15,123 nucleotides of DNA from an uncultured Dialister sp. GTDB taxonomy: Bacteria; Bacillota; Negativicutes; Veillonellales; Dialisteraceae. The DNA is taken from NCBI RefSeq assembly GCF_900541605.1, contig NZ_UQKJ01000045.1, positions 1-15,123 on the forward strand. The letters run 5' to 3'. The first letter of the stretch is position 1, and the number at the start of each line of letters is the position of its first letter. Made by a program: the position numbers and the translations under genes. Under the pieces are notes generated by a model, which saw nothing but the letters and a program-made list of their open reading frames with translations, was not told where the DNA came from and did no database searches. Below, piece by piece: positions 1 through 7,979 of this stretch.

Positions 1-73
1 ATGGCTGTGAATAATTAGCGCTTGTAAAAAGCCCATTTAATCAGCGTTTCCCTAGATGGTCCGCCTGCGGGGC

Positions 74-100
74 CTCAATTCTCCATTCTCAAATCTCAAT
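74..100 (+). repeat. CTCAATT-type microsatellite
   Basis: Imperfect 7-8 nt-period tract of CTCAATT, CTC and CTCAAAT units following a CCGCCTGCGG palindrome at 61-70. The same kind of tract recurs at 8358-8435. Nothing coding is visible in 1-73. Confidence 0.6.
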
Positions 101-114
101 TTTTTTTATATAAT
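86..114 (+). promoter_or_regulatory. Sigma-70-type promoter of the TPR gene
   Basis: A consensus -10 TATAAT at 109-114 lies 17 bp downstream of TTCTCA (86-91, four of six matches to TTGACA). Transcription would begin near 121, giving a leader of about 36 nt before the start codon at 157. The -35 hexamer lies inside a CTCAA-type microsatellite of the same kind found in the gene-free blocks, so this promoter appears partly built from repeat DNA. Confidence 0.6.
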
Positions 115-156
115 GGAGTCAGCATATCTACCGGCTTTTTGTGAGGGAGTGGTTCT

Positions 157-1926
157 ATGAAAAGAAAAGGTTTCGCCGTTCTTATGGCTCTGGCTCTGTC
201 CCTGTCTGTGCCCCTTGTATCGGTGGCAGCAGAGGGCAGAGGGGACGGTTCTTCAATTTCCCGGTTTGCTTCGGCCCTGGAGACCCGGTTTGTCCAGGAG
301 ACGGGAATCGCAGAAGCGTCAGGCATCAGTGCCTCCGACAGCATGGCCACCAGGGATGTAAAGGAGCTGAAGAGGGGCATTTCTCTCCTGCAGCAGGGGA
401 ACTTTGGAGAGGCGGAGGCTGCCTTCCTTTCCGCCCGGGATGCAGCGCGGTCCGATAAAAGGGGCTCCATTGATGCGGTGGTGGGCCATTTCTATATGTT
501 GGCCAACCGCATGGATGATGCCTGCCGGTGGACGGAAAAAGCCATCGCCGACGGACCGGATGAATGGATGCTCCATACCATGCTGGGCATTCTTTACAGC
601 AGGAATGATCACCAGGACTTGCCGAAGGCTATAGGTTATCTGCAAGAGGCCATCGGTCTCTCTCCCCGGATCGGCATCAACTATCGCATACTGGGAACCC
701 TGCAGTCTATGAACGGGGATCCCACAGGCGCAGCCGATACTTTTACAAAAGCCATCGCAGTCAATCCGTCCGATGCCTTTTCCTATATGGCCCGGGGCTC
801 CATCTATGAGGATCTGAAGGACTATGAAAAGGCACTGGCAGACTTCCGCCGTGCCCTGTCCATGAACCTGCCGGGCAAATTTCATGAAACGGCCCAAATG
901 GAAGAAGGGCAGACTCTTTTCCACCTTTCCCGGTACGATGAAAGCCTGGCAAGCTATGGAAAGGTGCTGGAGAAAGACCCCGGAAATTTCAGGGCTGCCT
1001 ATATGACCGGCCTTATTTACAAGGCTGAAAGGAAGGATGATACCGCCCTGACCTGGATGGAAAAGGCGTCCCGTCTGGCACCACAGTCAGCAGGGCCCTA
1101 CGATGTGATGGGTTTTCTTTACGTAAAGCAGGATAAAAAGGACCAGGCACGGGACTCACTGCAGAAGGCAGTGGACCGTAAGAGCAAAATCATGAGAACC
1201 TACCGACTGCTGGCCCAGCTTTATCAGAGTGACGGAAAGGACGATGAAGCACTGAAGATCCTGGATCTCGCCGTCACCCGTCTCCCCCACAATCCGGATG
1301 CCTGGTCCGAACGGGGCTGGTTCTTCGAAAGCAGGAAAGACTATGCCCGGGGAGCCGCTGACTACACGGAAGCCATAAACCTGGGCGGAGAACAGAAAGC
1401 CCTGAACCTGACACAGCGGGGATTATGTTACAGGGAACTGAATGAAAACAAAAAAGCGGAAGCCGATTACCAGGAAGCCCTCCGCCTGAAGTCCGATGAG
1501 ACCCTTGCCTATATAGGCCTTGGAAATTTATACAACAAGGCCGGAGATTACGACCGGGCCATCGGAATCTATGAAAAGGGACTCGCCGCTGTCAAAGAAG
1601 AGGACAAAGGCATGATCCTGAATAACCTGGGCTTTACTTATAAAGAAAAAGGAGACTACACAAAAGCGCTGGAAATCCTCACTGAGGGAATCCAAAAGTA
1701 CCCCAATCATGCGGAGACCTGGCGCAGCCGTGCCCAGACCTGCGACGCCATGGGACAGCCGGAAAAGGGGATCCCCGATATGGATGAATTTCTGAAGAGG
1801 AAACCGGGCGATGCCCGTGGCTACCGTTTCCGGGCTGCTCTCTACGAAAAGGCAGGAAAAAAGGACCTGGCGGAAAAGGACCGGGAAAAGGCAAAAGCCC
1901 TGGAGAAAGGTGGGAAGCAGCCGTAA
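157..1926 (+). CDS. Exported tetratricopeptide-repeat (TPR) protein
   Basis: A 589-residue protein with an N-terminal signal peptide: basic MKRK, a hydrophobic stretch at 6-22, and a likely signal peptidase I site after VAA at residue 25. After a short linker, about 15 consecutive TPR units of 34-36 residues fill the chain from about residue 66 to the end. Many keep the G-Y/L-x-A...P consensus, for example around GLGNLYNKAGDYDRAIGIYE. TPR solenoids bind other proteins, so this is probably a periplasmic or envelope scaffold; no enzymatic domain is visible and the partner is unknown. The start at 157 is supported by GAGGGAG at 143-149 and the signal peptide beginning there. It is a single-gene unit with its own promoter and terminator. 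The lysine-rich C-terminus (KALEKGGKQP) is a normal end, not a truncation. Confidence 0.93.
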   Translation: MKRKGFAVLMALALSLSVPLVSVAAEGRGDGSSISRFASALETRFVQETGIAEASGISASDSMATRDVKELKRGISLLQQGNFGEAEAAFLSARDAARSDKRGSIDAVVGHFYMLANRMDDACRWTEKAIADGPDEWMLHTMLGILYSRNDHQDLPKAIGYLQEAIGLSPRIGINYRILGTLQSMNGDPTGAADTFTKAIAVNPSDAFSYMARGSIYEDLKDYEKALADFRRALSMNLPGKFHETAQMEEGQTLFHLSRYDESLASYGKVLEKDPGNFRAAYMTGLIYKAERKDDTALTWMEKASRLAPQSAGPYDVMGFLYVKQDKKDQARDSLQKAVDRKSKIMRTYRLLAQLYQSDGKDDEALKILDLAVTRLPHNPDAWSERGWFFESRKDYARGAADYTEAINLGGEQKALNLTQRGLCYRELNENKKAEADYQEALRLKSDETLAYIGLGNLYNKAGDYDRAIGIYEKGLAAVKEEDKGMILNNLGFTYKEKGDYTKALEILTEGIQKYPNHAETWRSRAQTCDAMGQPEKGIPDMDEFLKRKPGDARGYRFRAALYEKAGKKDLAEKDREKAKALEKGGKQP

Positions 1927-2027
1927 AGCCTGCATGTGTCCGGACGAGGGCACCAAGCCTTGAACGGATCCATGTGGTCTGCCTGCGGCGGTCAGGCGGA
2001 TGCGCTCTTCCCTGTATCCTCCAATAC

Positions 2028-2064
2028 AAAAAGCAGTGCCCCCTGATGGGACACTGTCTTTTTA
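2028..2064 (+). terminator. Intrinsic terminator after the TPR gene
   Basis: The stem pairs CAGTG and CCC of the left arm with GGG and CACTG of the right arm (one C/A mismatch) around a short loop. It is flanked by A5 on the left and T5 at 2059-2063 on the right. It lies about 100 nt after the stop codon. Confidence 0.75.
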
Positions 2065-2065
2065 G

Positions 2066-2545
2066 TTTAGTGTGCCAACTACGATGCCCCGAAACTGACC
2101 CTGCCTCACCTATCTTTTGGGGAGGCAGCGCCGCAGACTGATATCCTCTCGAGTTGTAAGACCGTCACAGGCATTTAGCCGGGAGATTTCTCGACTCATC
2201 GTAGCTGTAGCGATTTTAAGGACAGATTCACTTATCATGCTGCCACCGCTCGAAATGACGGGGTCGGGTAGTGTCAGTTGGATACGTATTGATAAGCGCC
2301 GCAGGCTGTAGAGTTTTCCTACCAGCTAGCCGCTAGAAGCTAGAAGCCCCCGCCCGATTGAACGCCAACGCGGTCGCAGGACCCTGGCTCGAAGGGCCTG
2401 ATGCGCTCAAGGCTCAAGGCTCCACCCGTTCGCACGTACAGCCAGCCGGTCCAGCGCCGCAGGCTGTAGAGTTTCCCTAACAGCCAGAAGTCCTCACATG
2501 TTTACACAACACTCAGCCTTATTCTTTCTTTACACATAGAAATTA
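2066..2545. repeat. Gene-free repeat block 1
   Basis: No credible gene. It contains an R1 copy (2162-2277). Two near-identical GCCGCAGGCTGTAGAGTTT segments at about 2300 and 2455 each lead into CTAG- or AGCC-rich R7 tracts. There are R5 copies at 2346-2366, 2418-2447 and a degenerate one near 2490-2518, and a CTCAAGG heptamer tract near 2406-2421. The block ends just before the Rpn promoter. Confidence 0.7.
2162..2277 (+). repeat. R1 repeat, copy a
   Basis: Member of a ~118 bp family that opens with CCGTCAC, has the core CTCGACTCAT followed by GTAGCTGTAGCGATT, and ends near a CGCTCGA-AATGACG arm and a GTGTCAG tail. Outer arms are weakly complementary (ATTTCTCGA against TCGAAAT). This is the most diverged copy, with a 1-nt deletion relative to the others. 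Confidence 0.85.
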
Positions 2546-2554
2546 TGTTATAAT
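2546..2554 (+). promoter_or_regulatory. Extended -10 promoter of the Rpn gene
   Basis: TGTTATAAT gives an extended -10 (TGn) joined to a perfect TATAAT at 2549-2554. The best -35-like match, TTTACA at 2529-2534, has only a 14 bp spacer, so the promoter probably relies on the extended element. The Shine-Dalgarno AGAGGTG at 2566-2572 follows almost at once, so the 5' leader is very short. Confidence 0.6.
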
Positions 2555-2577
2555 TAAGGCAGAAAAGAGGTGCATCC

Positions 2578-3453
2578 ATGGGCACGAAAAGAACTTACAA
2601 AGACTCCCTCTTCCGCAGTATCTTCAAAGATAAAAAGCGGCTCTCCCGTTTATACAAAGCTCTTTCCGGAAACGAAATATCGCCAAAGGACATCACCATC
2701 AATACACTAAAGGGCGTATTCATGAATGATGTAAAAAACGATATCAGCTTCCTGGTCGGAAATCGTCTCGTCATCCTCCTCGAACATCAATCCACCTGGA
2801 ATCCGAATATGCCTCTCCGGTTCCTGTGGTATCTGTCAAAGCTGTATCGTCTGTATGTAAATAAAGACATGATTTACCATGCGGAGCTGCTGAAAATCCC
2901 GACTCCTGAGTTCTATGTTCTCTACAACGGTACCATGGACATCCCATCCATCCAGGAGCTTCGCCTGTCAGATGCCTTTGAGATTCCCGGAAATGCCATG
3001 GAGCTTACCGCGAAGTGCTATAATATCAATTATAAAAAAGACCGGGAGGTTCTGGATGCCTGCTATGAGCTTAAAGCATACAGCACCTTTATTGCTATAG
3101 TCAGGGATTGTCAAAAGAAAGGCCTCTCCCTTTTCCAATCAATTAAAGAAGCGATTGCTTATTGCGAAACCCATGACCTCATGGGTGAATACTTCCGAAT
3201 CCATGAAAGTGAGGTGTACGATATGGTATCCTTCAAGTGGGATGAAAAAAGAGCCCGTGAAATCGCTGCTGAAGAAGCTAAGAAAGCCGGACGTGAAGAA
3301 GGACGAGCAGAGGGCACCAAATCTGCTTTTCGCCAGGCCGCACTCTCTCTTATGCGGAATAAAGTTCCTCTGAAAATTATCATGTCCTCCACGAATATGA
3401 CTGCCGATGAAGTCAAAAAGCTGGCAAAAGAGAATGGACTGACTTTTGAATAA
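2578..3453 (+). CDS. Rpn-family recombination-promoting nuclease / putative transposase (TIGR01784 type)
   Basis: A 291-residue, apparently complete protein of the Rpn / PDDEXK_2 group. The N-terminus (TYKDSLFRSIFKDKKRL, residues 6-22) is the family opening. The PD-(D/E)XK core is visible as D55 in the NDISFL strand and E69-x-Q71 in VILLEHQS. The segment from W84 to about 200 fits the family's helical part. Residues 221-248 are a charged E/K/R/G-rich helix, followed by a short C-terminal helix (TADEVKKLAKENG) typical of these proteins. Characterised Rpn proteins are metal-dependent DNA endonucleases that raise RecA-independent recombination; activity here is inferred. The start is set by AGAGGTG six bases upstream. 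The gene looks lower in GC than murA or the TPR gene and lies between two repeat blocks, suggesting acquisition. No transposon ends are seen. Confidence 0.9.
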   Translation: MGTKRTYKDSLFRSIFKDKKRLSRLYKALSGNEISPKDITINTLKGVFMNDVKNDISFLVGNRLVILLEHQSTWNPNMPLRFLWYLSKLYRLYVNKDMIYHAELLKIPTPEFYVLYNGTMDIPSIQELRLSDAFEIPGNAMELTAKCYNINYKKDREVLDACYELKAYSTFIAIVRDCQKKGLSLFQSIKEAIAYCETHDLMGEYFRIHESEVYDMVSFKWDEKRAREIAAEEAKKAGREEGRAEGTKSAFRQAALSLMRNKVPLKIIMSSTNMTADEVKKLAKENGLTFE

Positions 3454-3461
3454 CATCAAAT

Positions 3462-3498
3462 AAAAGGCCATGACCTGAAAATAGGTCATGGCCTTTTT
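3462..3498. terminator. Intrinsic terminator, probably bidirectional, after the Rpn gene
   Basis: A perfect 15 bp stem, left arm AAAAGGCCATGACCT, closes on a 6 nt loop and is followed by T5. The A-run on the left would give a U-run on the minus strand too. Confidence 0.9.
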
Positions 3499-3745
3499 CG
3501 TATACCTGCAAACGGGCGAGGCTTCCAACTGTTAGCGGCTGGCGGCCAGGAAAGCTGGTTCGCCTGCGGCACTGAACTGGCTGACGGGCGTGCAAACGGG
3601 CAGGGCCTTGAGCCTTTAGCCTTGGGCCTTGAGCTGGTCTGGCCCTACGGGCCGGGTATCGGGTGGCTGAGTGATATGCGAACGGACGGGGGCTTCTAGC
3701 TGTTAGCGGCTAGCTCCTAGGAAAGCTGAACAGGCCCTGCGGGCC

Positions 3746-3870
3746 GGACCCATCACCATCTCTCAGCCCCGTGGGCAGCTCTCTTCTGAGAAGAGAGCCA
3801 TGTGCAGAGTCAATAGGACGTTATGGGGGTAGAGTCATCAGGATCCCAACTGCAGCGGAGGGCGCTGATG
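3746..3870 (+). repeat. R2 repeat, copy a
   Basis: A ~122 bp unit starting near CCATCTCTCAG. It carries a perfect hairpin (arm CTCTCTTC, loop TGA) at 3780-3798, then TGCAGAGTCAAT, AGAGTC and GGATCCCAACTGC, ending GCGCTGATG. It matches 13621-13744 directly and 7593-7714 in reverse complement. Confidence 0.85.
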
Positions 3871-3871
3871 C

Positions 3872-3901
3872 CCTCGATCTCGGTCTCAGTCTCGATCTCA
3901 T
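3872..3901 (+). repeat. GATCTC/GGTCTC hexamer microsatellite
   Basis: About five imperfect 6 nt units (TCGATC, TCGGTC, TCAGTC, TCGATC). Related tracts are at 4098-4125 and, on the opposite strand, 13574-13605 and 15091-15120. Confidence 0.75.
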
Positions 3902-3938
3902 CTGACGGAGGTTAGCTGATGGAAACGCCGCAGGCTGA
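3902..3938 (+). repeat. R4 partial copy
   Basis: GACGGAGGTTAGCTGATGG followed by a CGCCGCAGGCTGA palindrome. It matches the right half of the element at 13978-14047. In both places an R3 copy follows immediately, so R4-R3 is a repeated composite. Confidence 0.7.
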
Positions 3939-3939
3939 T

Positions 3940-4000
3940 GGGTAGTCCCCCTTTTCCAAAGGGGGATGTCTGCGTAGCAGACAGAGGGATTCTGATGGGA
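3940..4000 (+). repeat. R3 repeat, copy a
   Basis: Two adjacent small hairpins: CCCCCTTT pairing with AAAGGGGG, then TGTCTGC pairing with GCAGACA, followed by AGAGGGATTCTGATGGG. Other copies are at 13747-13803 and, interrupted, at 14049-14195. Confidence 0.85.
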
Positions 4001-4097
4001 CTGCGGCGGAGCCGCTGATCAGCTCAAGGCTAAAGGCTCAATGCCCCCATACGTTCACACGCTCTTAAACCACATACCGCCCGCAGGGCCCTATTTC

Positions 4098-4125
4098 CTC
4101 GATCTCGACCTCGGTCTCGATCTCA
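4098..4125 (+). repeat. GATCTC-type hexamer microsatellite, second copy
   Basis: About four and a half imperfect units (CTCGAT, CTCGAC, CTCGGT, CTCGAT), lying between two CCCGCAGGGCC palindromes at 4080-4090 and 4130-4140. Confidence 0.75.
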
Positions 4126-4288
4126 TTGGCCCGCAGGGCCTGACCAGCTTTCCTAAAAGCTAACAGCTAGAAGCTAAAAGCCCCCGTCCGTTCGCACGTA
4201 CACTCAGCCACACTACCGCCGAAGGCTGATTCGCTCAATGCCCCCATACGTTCACACGCCCCTCAGCCACATACCGCTCTGGCATAAA

Positions 4289-4313
4289 AAAAGCAGCCTT
4301 GAAGGCTGCTTTT
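4289..4313 (-). terminator. Intrinsic terminator of the autotransporter gene
   Basis: A 12 bp perfect stem (arm AAAAGCAGCCTT) with a one-base centre; read on the minus strand it is followed by a run of seven T. It sits ten bases after the minus-strand stop codon at 4324-4326. Confidence 0.9.
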
Positions 4314-4323
4314 CGTGAATCAA

Positions 4324-7300
4324 TTACCAGATATGGCAGGTGAGGCTGATATTTCCATTGAAGCCTCTCCGTTTACCGGCGTAGTCGCTGCCGTTGATGG
4401 CAACTCTCCATTTACCGGTGTCTACGCTGGTGCCGTACTCGAAGCGGACGCTGCCGCCGCGGATGGAGGCGCCTTCGATATCAGCGCCGTCGGCGGTGCC
4501 GTAGGCTTTGCCGCTGAATTCATATTCATAGGCGAGGCCGGCGTAGTATTCAAACCGGTGGTCCTGGTGCTGCCACCGGGTGCCGATGCGGGCTACGTTG
4601 CTGTCGAGGCTGTCGATGTCGTAGTGGCCGCCGGCGTCGAAGGAATCACCGTTCAGGTGGGTGTGGAAGAACCGGAAGTAGGTATCGAGACTGTTTCCAT
4701 GGCCCCGGTCCAGGATTTTGCCGAAGCCCAGGTGGATGGCATTGTACATGCTGTCCGTCTTGTAGTGGTATCCCTTGCCTTCGGCATCGTGGAGAATATT
4801 CTTCGCATCGTTCGATGCCCGGCCGAAGCGGAGGGACGCTTCTTCGTAGGTGCCGTTCGCTTCGATCCGTTTCCCGAAGATACCGGCTCCCTTATAGTCA
4901 ATCTTTCCGTTACCCCGGCCGTTGTAGAAGGTGCGGTAAGAGCCGTCACCGTAGTCGTAGAAGAGACCATATTCCGCATGGGCTCCGTCTTTTTCCGTAT
5001 CCTTCACAGCAAAACCGGCCTGGCTGCGCCAGATGTTTGTGGTGATATGGCTGCCGGTTTCATAGCGGTTCTCGCCGCCGCCGATGGTGGCGAAGGCCTC
5101 TCCCCCGTCTTTGGACTTATCCAGGTTCTTCATGGTGTCCAGCACCAGGTCGTTCGATTCCAGGAGGGCTGCAATGCCTGCTTCATTGCCCATGAGCACA
5201 TTATGGGTCTGGGCCTGGGCGTGCATATCCGCATCGTAGACCACATTTCCATTCTTCAGGAGCGCCCGGCCCGTGCCTTCCAGGGTGGTGCCGGCAGTCA
5301 GGTGCTGCTCAGTGCCCACGAGGCTGCTGTCCGTGAGACCTGTGGAAATACCGTTGCTGTCCAGGAGGGTCCGTTCATTGAGACCGCCCTTCAGGGAGAA
5401 CAGGTTCTTCATGGAAAGGTTCGACCAGTCCACCTTCGTGCCGCTGAGGTCATAGGCCTTGCTGCTGTCCAGGGAAGCTACAGGATCCGTGGAAGCCCAG
5501 TCCAGGGTATGGTAGGTCAGAGATGTGGGGTTGTCCAGATGGTAGGTGAGGCTCTTGCTGTCAGAGGAAATACCGGTACTCCCTTTCCCCGCCACGGTGA
5601 CAGCGCCGCCGCTCATATCGTAGGACACCTCATTCTCCTTCCCCGCCAGATTGCCGAGCCCCGTCACAGAAGTAGCATCACTGCCATCTACAAGGGTCCA
5701 GCTTTCGGAGGGAGAAATGAGGGTGCTGGTGCTGTTGGTAACATGCATGTTATCCATGGAAAGTTTTGTATTTCCATCAAATACATAACCATACTTCTCC
5801 AGCTTCAGGGGAGAAGAAGCAGTGCCGGACGCATCGAGGGCCTTATTGGGCAGGGAAACGGAGGATACAGTGATGTCTCCCGTCTTCCAGACTACATCAT
5901 TTCCATCAATGCCAGCCTTGCCAGTATAAGATCCAACCAATTGATCGTCATTCTGCTGCAGGGAATATCCATAAATCAGCTTATTCGCTTTTATCTGGTC
6001 CTCTGACTTATATATTCCTTTTTCAGCCTGAATCACAGTAATCTTCCGGTCCGGTGACACACCGGCGAAGAAAATATTGTTCCTTTCATCGGCCGATAAT
6101 GTTCTTAAATCAATGTCCTTTAACTTGCTTTCAAAGTCTGGATTGCTGGCTGCATTATCATTATCGCGATTAGTAATATAGGCAGTTCCATAATCCTCGC
6201 CTGAAGTCAGGTATGTCAAATCAATTATTGTTGCTCTCTCATGAGGATTATCAGGATTGGGCCGCCAGTTATAAGTGAAATTTCCTGTGCTAAGTTTCAA
6301 TGCAGGAGTATTAAAATCATTCATTGCCCAAATTTTAATAGAAGAGAAATTACTTATTTCTTTAACTTCATTATTTTTCCAAGGAATTGCTTTACCAGTC
6401 AATTTCAGGTAGTAGTTCTTGTTATCAGTAACGGGATAAATACCACCTCTCATTCTGGAAGAACCATTTTCAAAATCCAGGAAATTTCTATCAGGTAAAT
6501 TTTTATCGTTGAAAGAGATTTCTTCCACATAACCAACATTCAAGATATTATCAAGATTGTTTATTGCATGTGACTGAGGTACTATCTCTGCTCCATATAA
6601 GGAAACGTCCTGAGATAAATCTGCATCTCCGGATAAGTTGATACGGTTTCCCCAAACATGCCCACCCCATCTGGACACATTTGTCTGCCCTCCATAAACG
6701 TCCGCATTTTTCAGCACAACTGAATCCTGGATATTAATCACATTTCCGTAAACATTTCCCTGTACCACTTGTCCATTCAGGCCAACATTTCCCCCATAAA
6801 TCTTTACCCGTCCGTTATCACTTGTTCCGGTAACTGTCATTCCTCTTAAATTTATCACATTATAAAAAGGATAGGACTTTGAGTAACTTGCAGAAGACGT
6901 ACCACCTGAAATAACATCAGCTCGAAGTATCCCTTTGTTTTGCTTCTCCCCAATATTAATTACATTATTGATTATAGAGAAGCCCCGAATACTGCCATCC
7001 CCACTAAAACGAGAATTGCCTCCTATCAGGCTATGAATCGTAAGCGAATCATTGCTGGTAACATTGATAATATTCCCACCTATACTTTCATATGTATATG
7101 AATTACTGTTCTGGTCATTACCTCCCATAACGGTCTGCCAACCATCATTCCGGTTGTTTTTAATCTCAGTTTTATTACCATTCTCATCTTCTACTACAGC
7201 ATTCGTATTATCGGTGATTGTAATATTGTTAAAATTTGTGCGACCCGTAATATCTACTCCATTAATGATACCATCTACTGATTGGGCAAAAGCAGACGCT

Positions 7301-7383
7301 CCTCCACCGAGCAATGCAAAGGCAATACACAATGGTAAAACCTTTTTAGATACAGCGGCTTGTCCGCTTTTAATGAAATGCAT
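4324..7383 (-). CDS. Type Va autotransporter (surface adhesin-like)
   Basis: A 1019-residue protein if started at the ATG at 7383. A signal peptide covers residues 1-33 (basic SKK, a hydrophobic core, a cut after AFA before QS). The passenger (34 to about 720) is rich in N, G, S and V, with repeated patterns such as NVINI, NVYGNVINI and VYGG, consistent with a right-handed beta-helix. A helical linker (HNVLMGNEAGIAALLE region, about 725-760) leads into a C-terminal beta-barrel (about 768-1019). The barrel has alternating aromatic strands such as YFRFFHTHLNG and FEYYAGLAYEYEF and ends in tryptophan, as outer-membrane barrels usually do. The barrel would sit in the outer membrane and export the passenger; the ligand is unknown. 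A longer reading from 7443 is open, but GGAGGAGG at 7391-7398 and the signal peptide select 7383. Residues 1 to about 475 are encoded by AT-rich DNA and the rest by GC-rich DNA. Confidence 0.92.
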   Translation of the reverse strand: MHFIKSGQAAVSKKVLPLCIAFALLGGGASAFAQSVDGIINGVDITGRTNFNNITITDNTNAVVEDENGNKTEIKNNRNDGWQTVMGGNDQNSNSYTYESIGGNIINVTSNDSLTIHSLIGGNSRFSGDGSIRGFSIINNVINIGEKQNKGILRADVISGGTSSASYSKSYPFYNVINLRGMTVTGTSDNGRVKIYGGNVGLNGQVVQGNVYGNVINIQDSVVLKNADVYGGQTNVSRWGGHVWGNRINLSGDADLSQDVSLYGAEIVPQSHAINNLDNILNVGYVEEISFNDKNLPDRNFLDFENGSSRMRGGIYPVTDNKNYYLKLTGKAIPWKNNEVKEISNFSSIKIWAMNDFNTPALKLSTGNFTYNWRPNPDNPHERATIIDLTYLTSGEDYGTAYITNRDNDNAASNPDFESKLKDIDLRTLSADERNNIFFAGVSPDRKITVIQAEKGIYKSEDQIKANKLIYGYSLQQNDDQLVGSYTGKAGIDGNDVVWKTGDITVSSVSLPNKALDASGTASSPLKLEKYGYVFDGNTKLSMDNMHVTNSTSTLISPSESWTLVDGSDATSVTGLGNLAGKENEVSYDMSGGAVTVAGKGSTGISSDSKSLTYHLDNPTSLTYHTLDWASTDPVASLDSSKAYDLSGTKVDWSNLSMKNLFSLKGGLNERTLLDSNGISTGLTDSSLVGTEQHLTAGTTLEGTGRALLKNGNVVYDADMHAQAQTHNVLMGNEAGIAALLESNDLVLDTMKNLDKSKDGGEAFATIGGGENRYETGSHITTNIWRSQAGFAVKDTEKDGAHAEYGLFYDYGDGSYRTFYNGRGNGKIDYKGAGIFGKRIEANGTYEEASLRFGRASNDAKNILHDAEGKGYHYKTDSMYNAIHLGFGKILDRGHGNSLDTYFRFFHTHLNGDSFDAGGHYDIDSLDSNVARIGTRWQHQDHRFEYYAGLAYEYEFSGKAYGTADGADIEGASIRGGSVRFEYGTSVDTGKWRVAINGSDYAGKRRGFNGNISLTCHIW

Positions 7384-7390
7384 ATAAATT

Positions 7391-7398
7391 CCTCCTCC
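7391..7398 (-). promoter_or_regulatory. Strong ribosome binding site that fixes the autotransporter start
   Basis: On the minus strand GGAGGAGG lies 7 nt before the ATG at 7383. The upstream in-frame start at 7443 has no comparable site and would put 20 residues before the signal peptide. Confidence 0.85.
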
Positions 7399-7503
7399 AT
7401 AAAAAAAAGATGATTGCTGGACTATCAACGAGATAGCCTTCAATCGCTTCCTTTTTCTCCTCGATACAATAGACTCATGTTCTCATGAACCTTGATATGA
7501 TAT

Positions 7504-7532
7504 ATTTTATCACTTTCCAAAGGGATTGTAAA
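7504..7532 (-). promoter_or_regulatory. Sigma-70-type promoter of the autotransporter
   Basis: On the minus strand TTTACA (7527-7532) is followed after exactly 17 bp by TAAAAT (7504-7509), preceded by TGA as an extended -10. Transcription would start near 7497, leaving a leader of about 114 nt with a small TCATG/CATGA inverted repeat around 7473-7487. Confidence 0.7.
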
Positions 7533-7592
7533 CAAGCGACCGGTGCCAATGAATACAGCCAGTACCCAGTAACCAGCGGCCAGCAGCCAGGA

Positions 7593-7714
7593 CTACAGCG
7601 GCTCCGCCGCAGTTGAAATCCTGACGACTCTGCCCGCAAAACGGACAATTGACTCTGCAGGAGGCTCTCTTCCCTGAAGAGAGCTGTCCACCGGACTGAG
7701 AGATGGTGATGGGT
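7593..7714 (-). repeat. R2 repeat, copy c (inverted)
   Basis: The reverse complement matches the other two R2 copies along its length: CCATCTCTCAG-like start (here CCATCACCATCTCTCAG), hairpin arms CTCTCTTC and GAAGAGAG, TGCAGAGTCAAT, and an end at AACTGCGGCGGAGCCGCTG. The loop is longer than in the plus-oriented copies (AGG rather than TGA, one arm base changed). Confidence 0.8.
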
Positions 7715-7773
7715 TCTGATAGCTCCGCGGTGGAGCCGCTGGACCTTAAATCTCAACTCTTTCTTTGCAAACC

Positions 7774-7891
7774 CCGTCACAGTCATTTACCAGAAAGATC
7801 TCTCGACTCATCGTAGCTGTAGCGATTCTTACGGGTGGCGTCACTACGCATACTACCTCCGCTCGAGATGACGGGGTACGGGTAGAGTCAG
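7774..7891 (+). repeat. R1 repeat, copy b
   Basis: Full-length R1 from CCGTCACAGTCATTTACC through the CTCGACTCAT core to GTAGAGTCAG. It differs from copy c (8111-8228) at only a handful of positions up to the GAGATGACG arm. Confidence 0.9.
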
Positions 7892-7900
7892 ATGGGGACG

Positions 7901-7979
7901 GATGGAATCGGCCCGAAGGGCCTAACCACCTAGCCACTAGATCTAGACACTAGCTACTGATTCGCCGCAGGCGAATCCA
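7901..7979 (+). repeat. R6 repeat, copy a
   Basis: An ~80 bp unit: GATGG, a GGCCCGAAGGGCC palindrome, a CTAG-rich tract (CTAGCCACTAGATCTAG) and a closing hairpin with arm GATTCGCC. Direct repeat of 11125-11204. Confidence 0.85.

Larger units (their letters stand above)
3500..4284. repeat. Gene-free repeat block 2
   Basis: A 785 bp mosaic without a credible gene. R5 copies are minus-oriented at 3500-3522, 3579-3606 and 3665-3693, and plus-oriented at 4043-4064, 4180-4209 and 4240-4268. R7 CTAG-type tracts lie near 3523-3560, 3690-3728 and 4145-4180. A TGAGCCTT heptamer tract is at 3605-3635 and its complement at 4021-4040. R2 copy a, an R4 part and R3 copy a follow in order from 3746 to 4000. 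GATCTC hexamer tracts are at 3872-3901 and 4098-4125. GGGCC-type palindromes separate the modules. The orientation of R5/R7 flips near the middle of the block. Confidence 0.7.

Noticed and set aside
3500..4284. A CRISPR array, suggested by the many ~28 bp R5 repeats
   Set aside because: R5 copies are irregularly spaced, occur in both orientations, vary in sequence and are scattered over five separate gaps; there are no uniform spacers and no cas genes.
4315..6006. A 563-codon plus-strand open frame opposite the autotransporter barrel
   Set aside because: Its product is a low-complexity run of V, A, G and E with no domain. It mirrors a well-supported minus-strand gene with signal peptide, barrel and terminal Trp, and it begins inside that gene's terminator region without a ribosome site.
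7383..7443. A 20-residue longer start for the autotransporter at 7443
   Set aside because: It would bury the signal peptide behind MKAISLIVQQSS and lacks a ribosome site, while GGAGGAGG stands 7 nt before the ATG at 7383.
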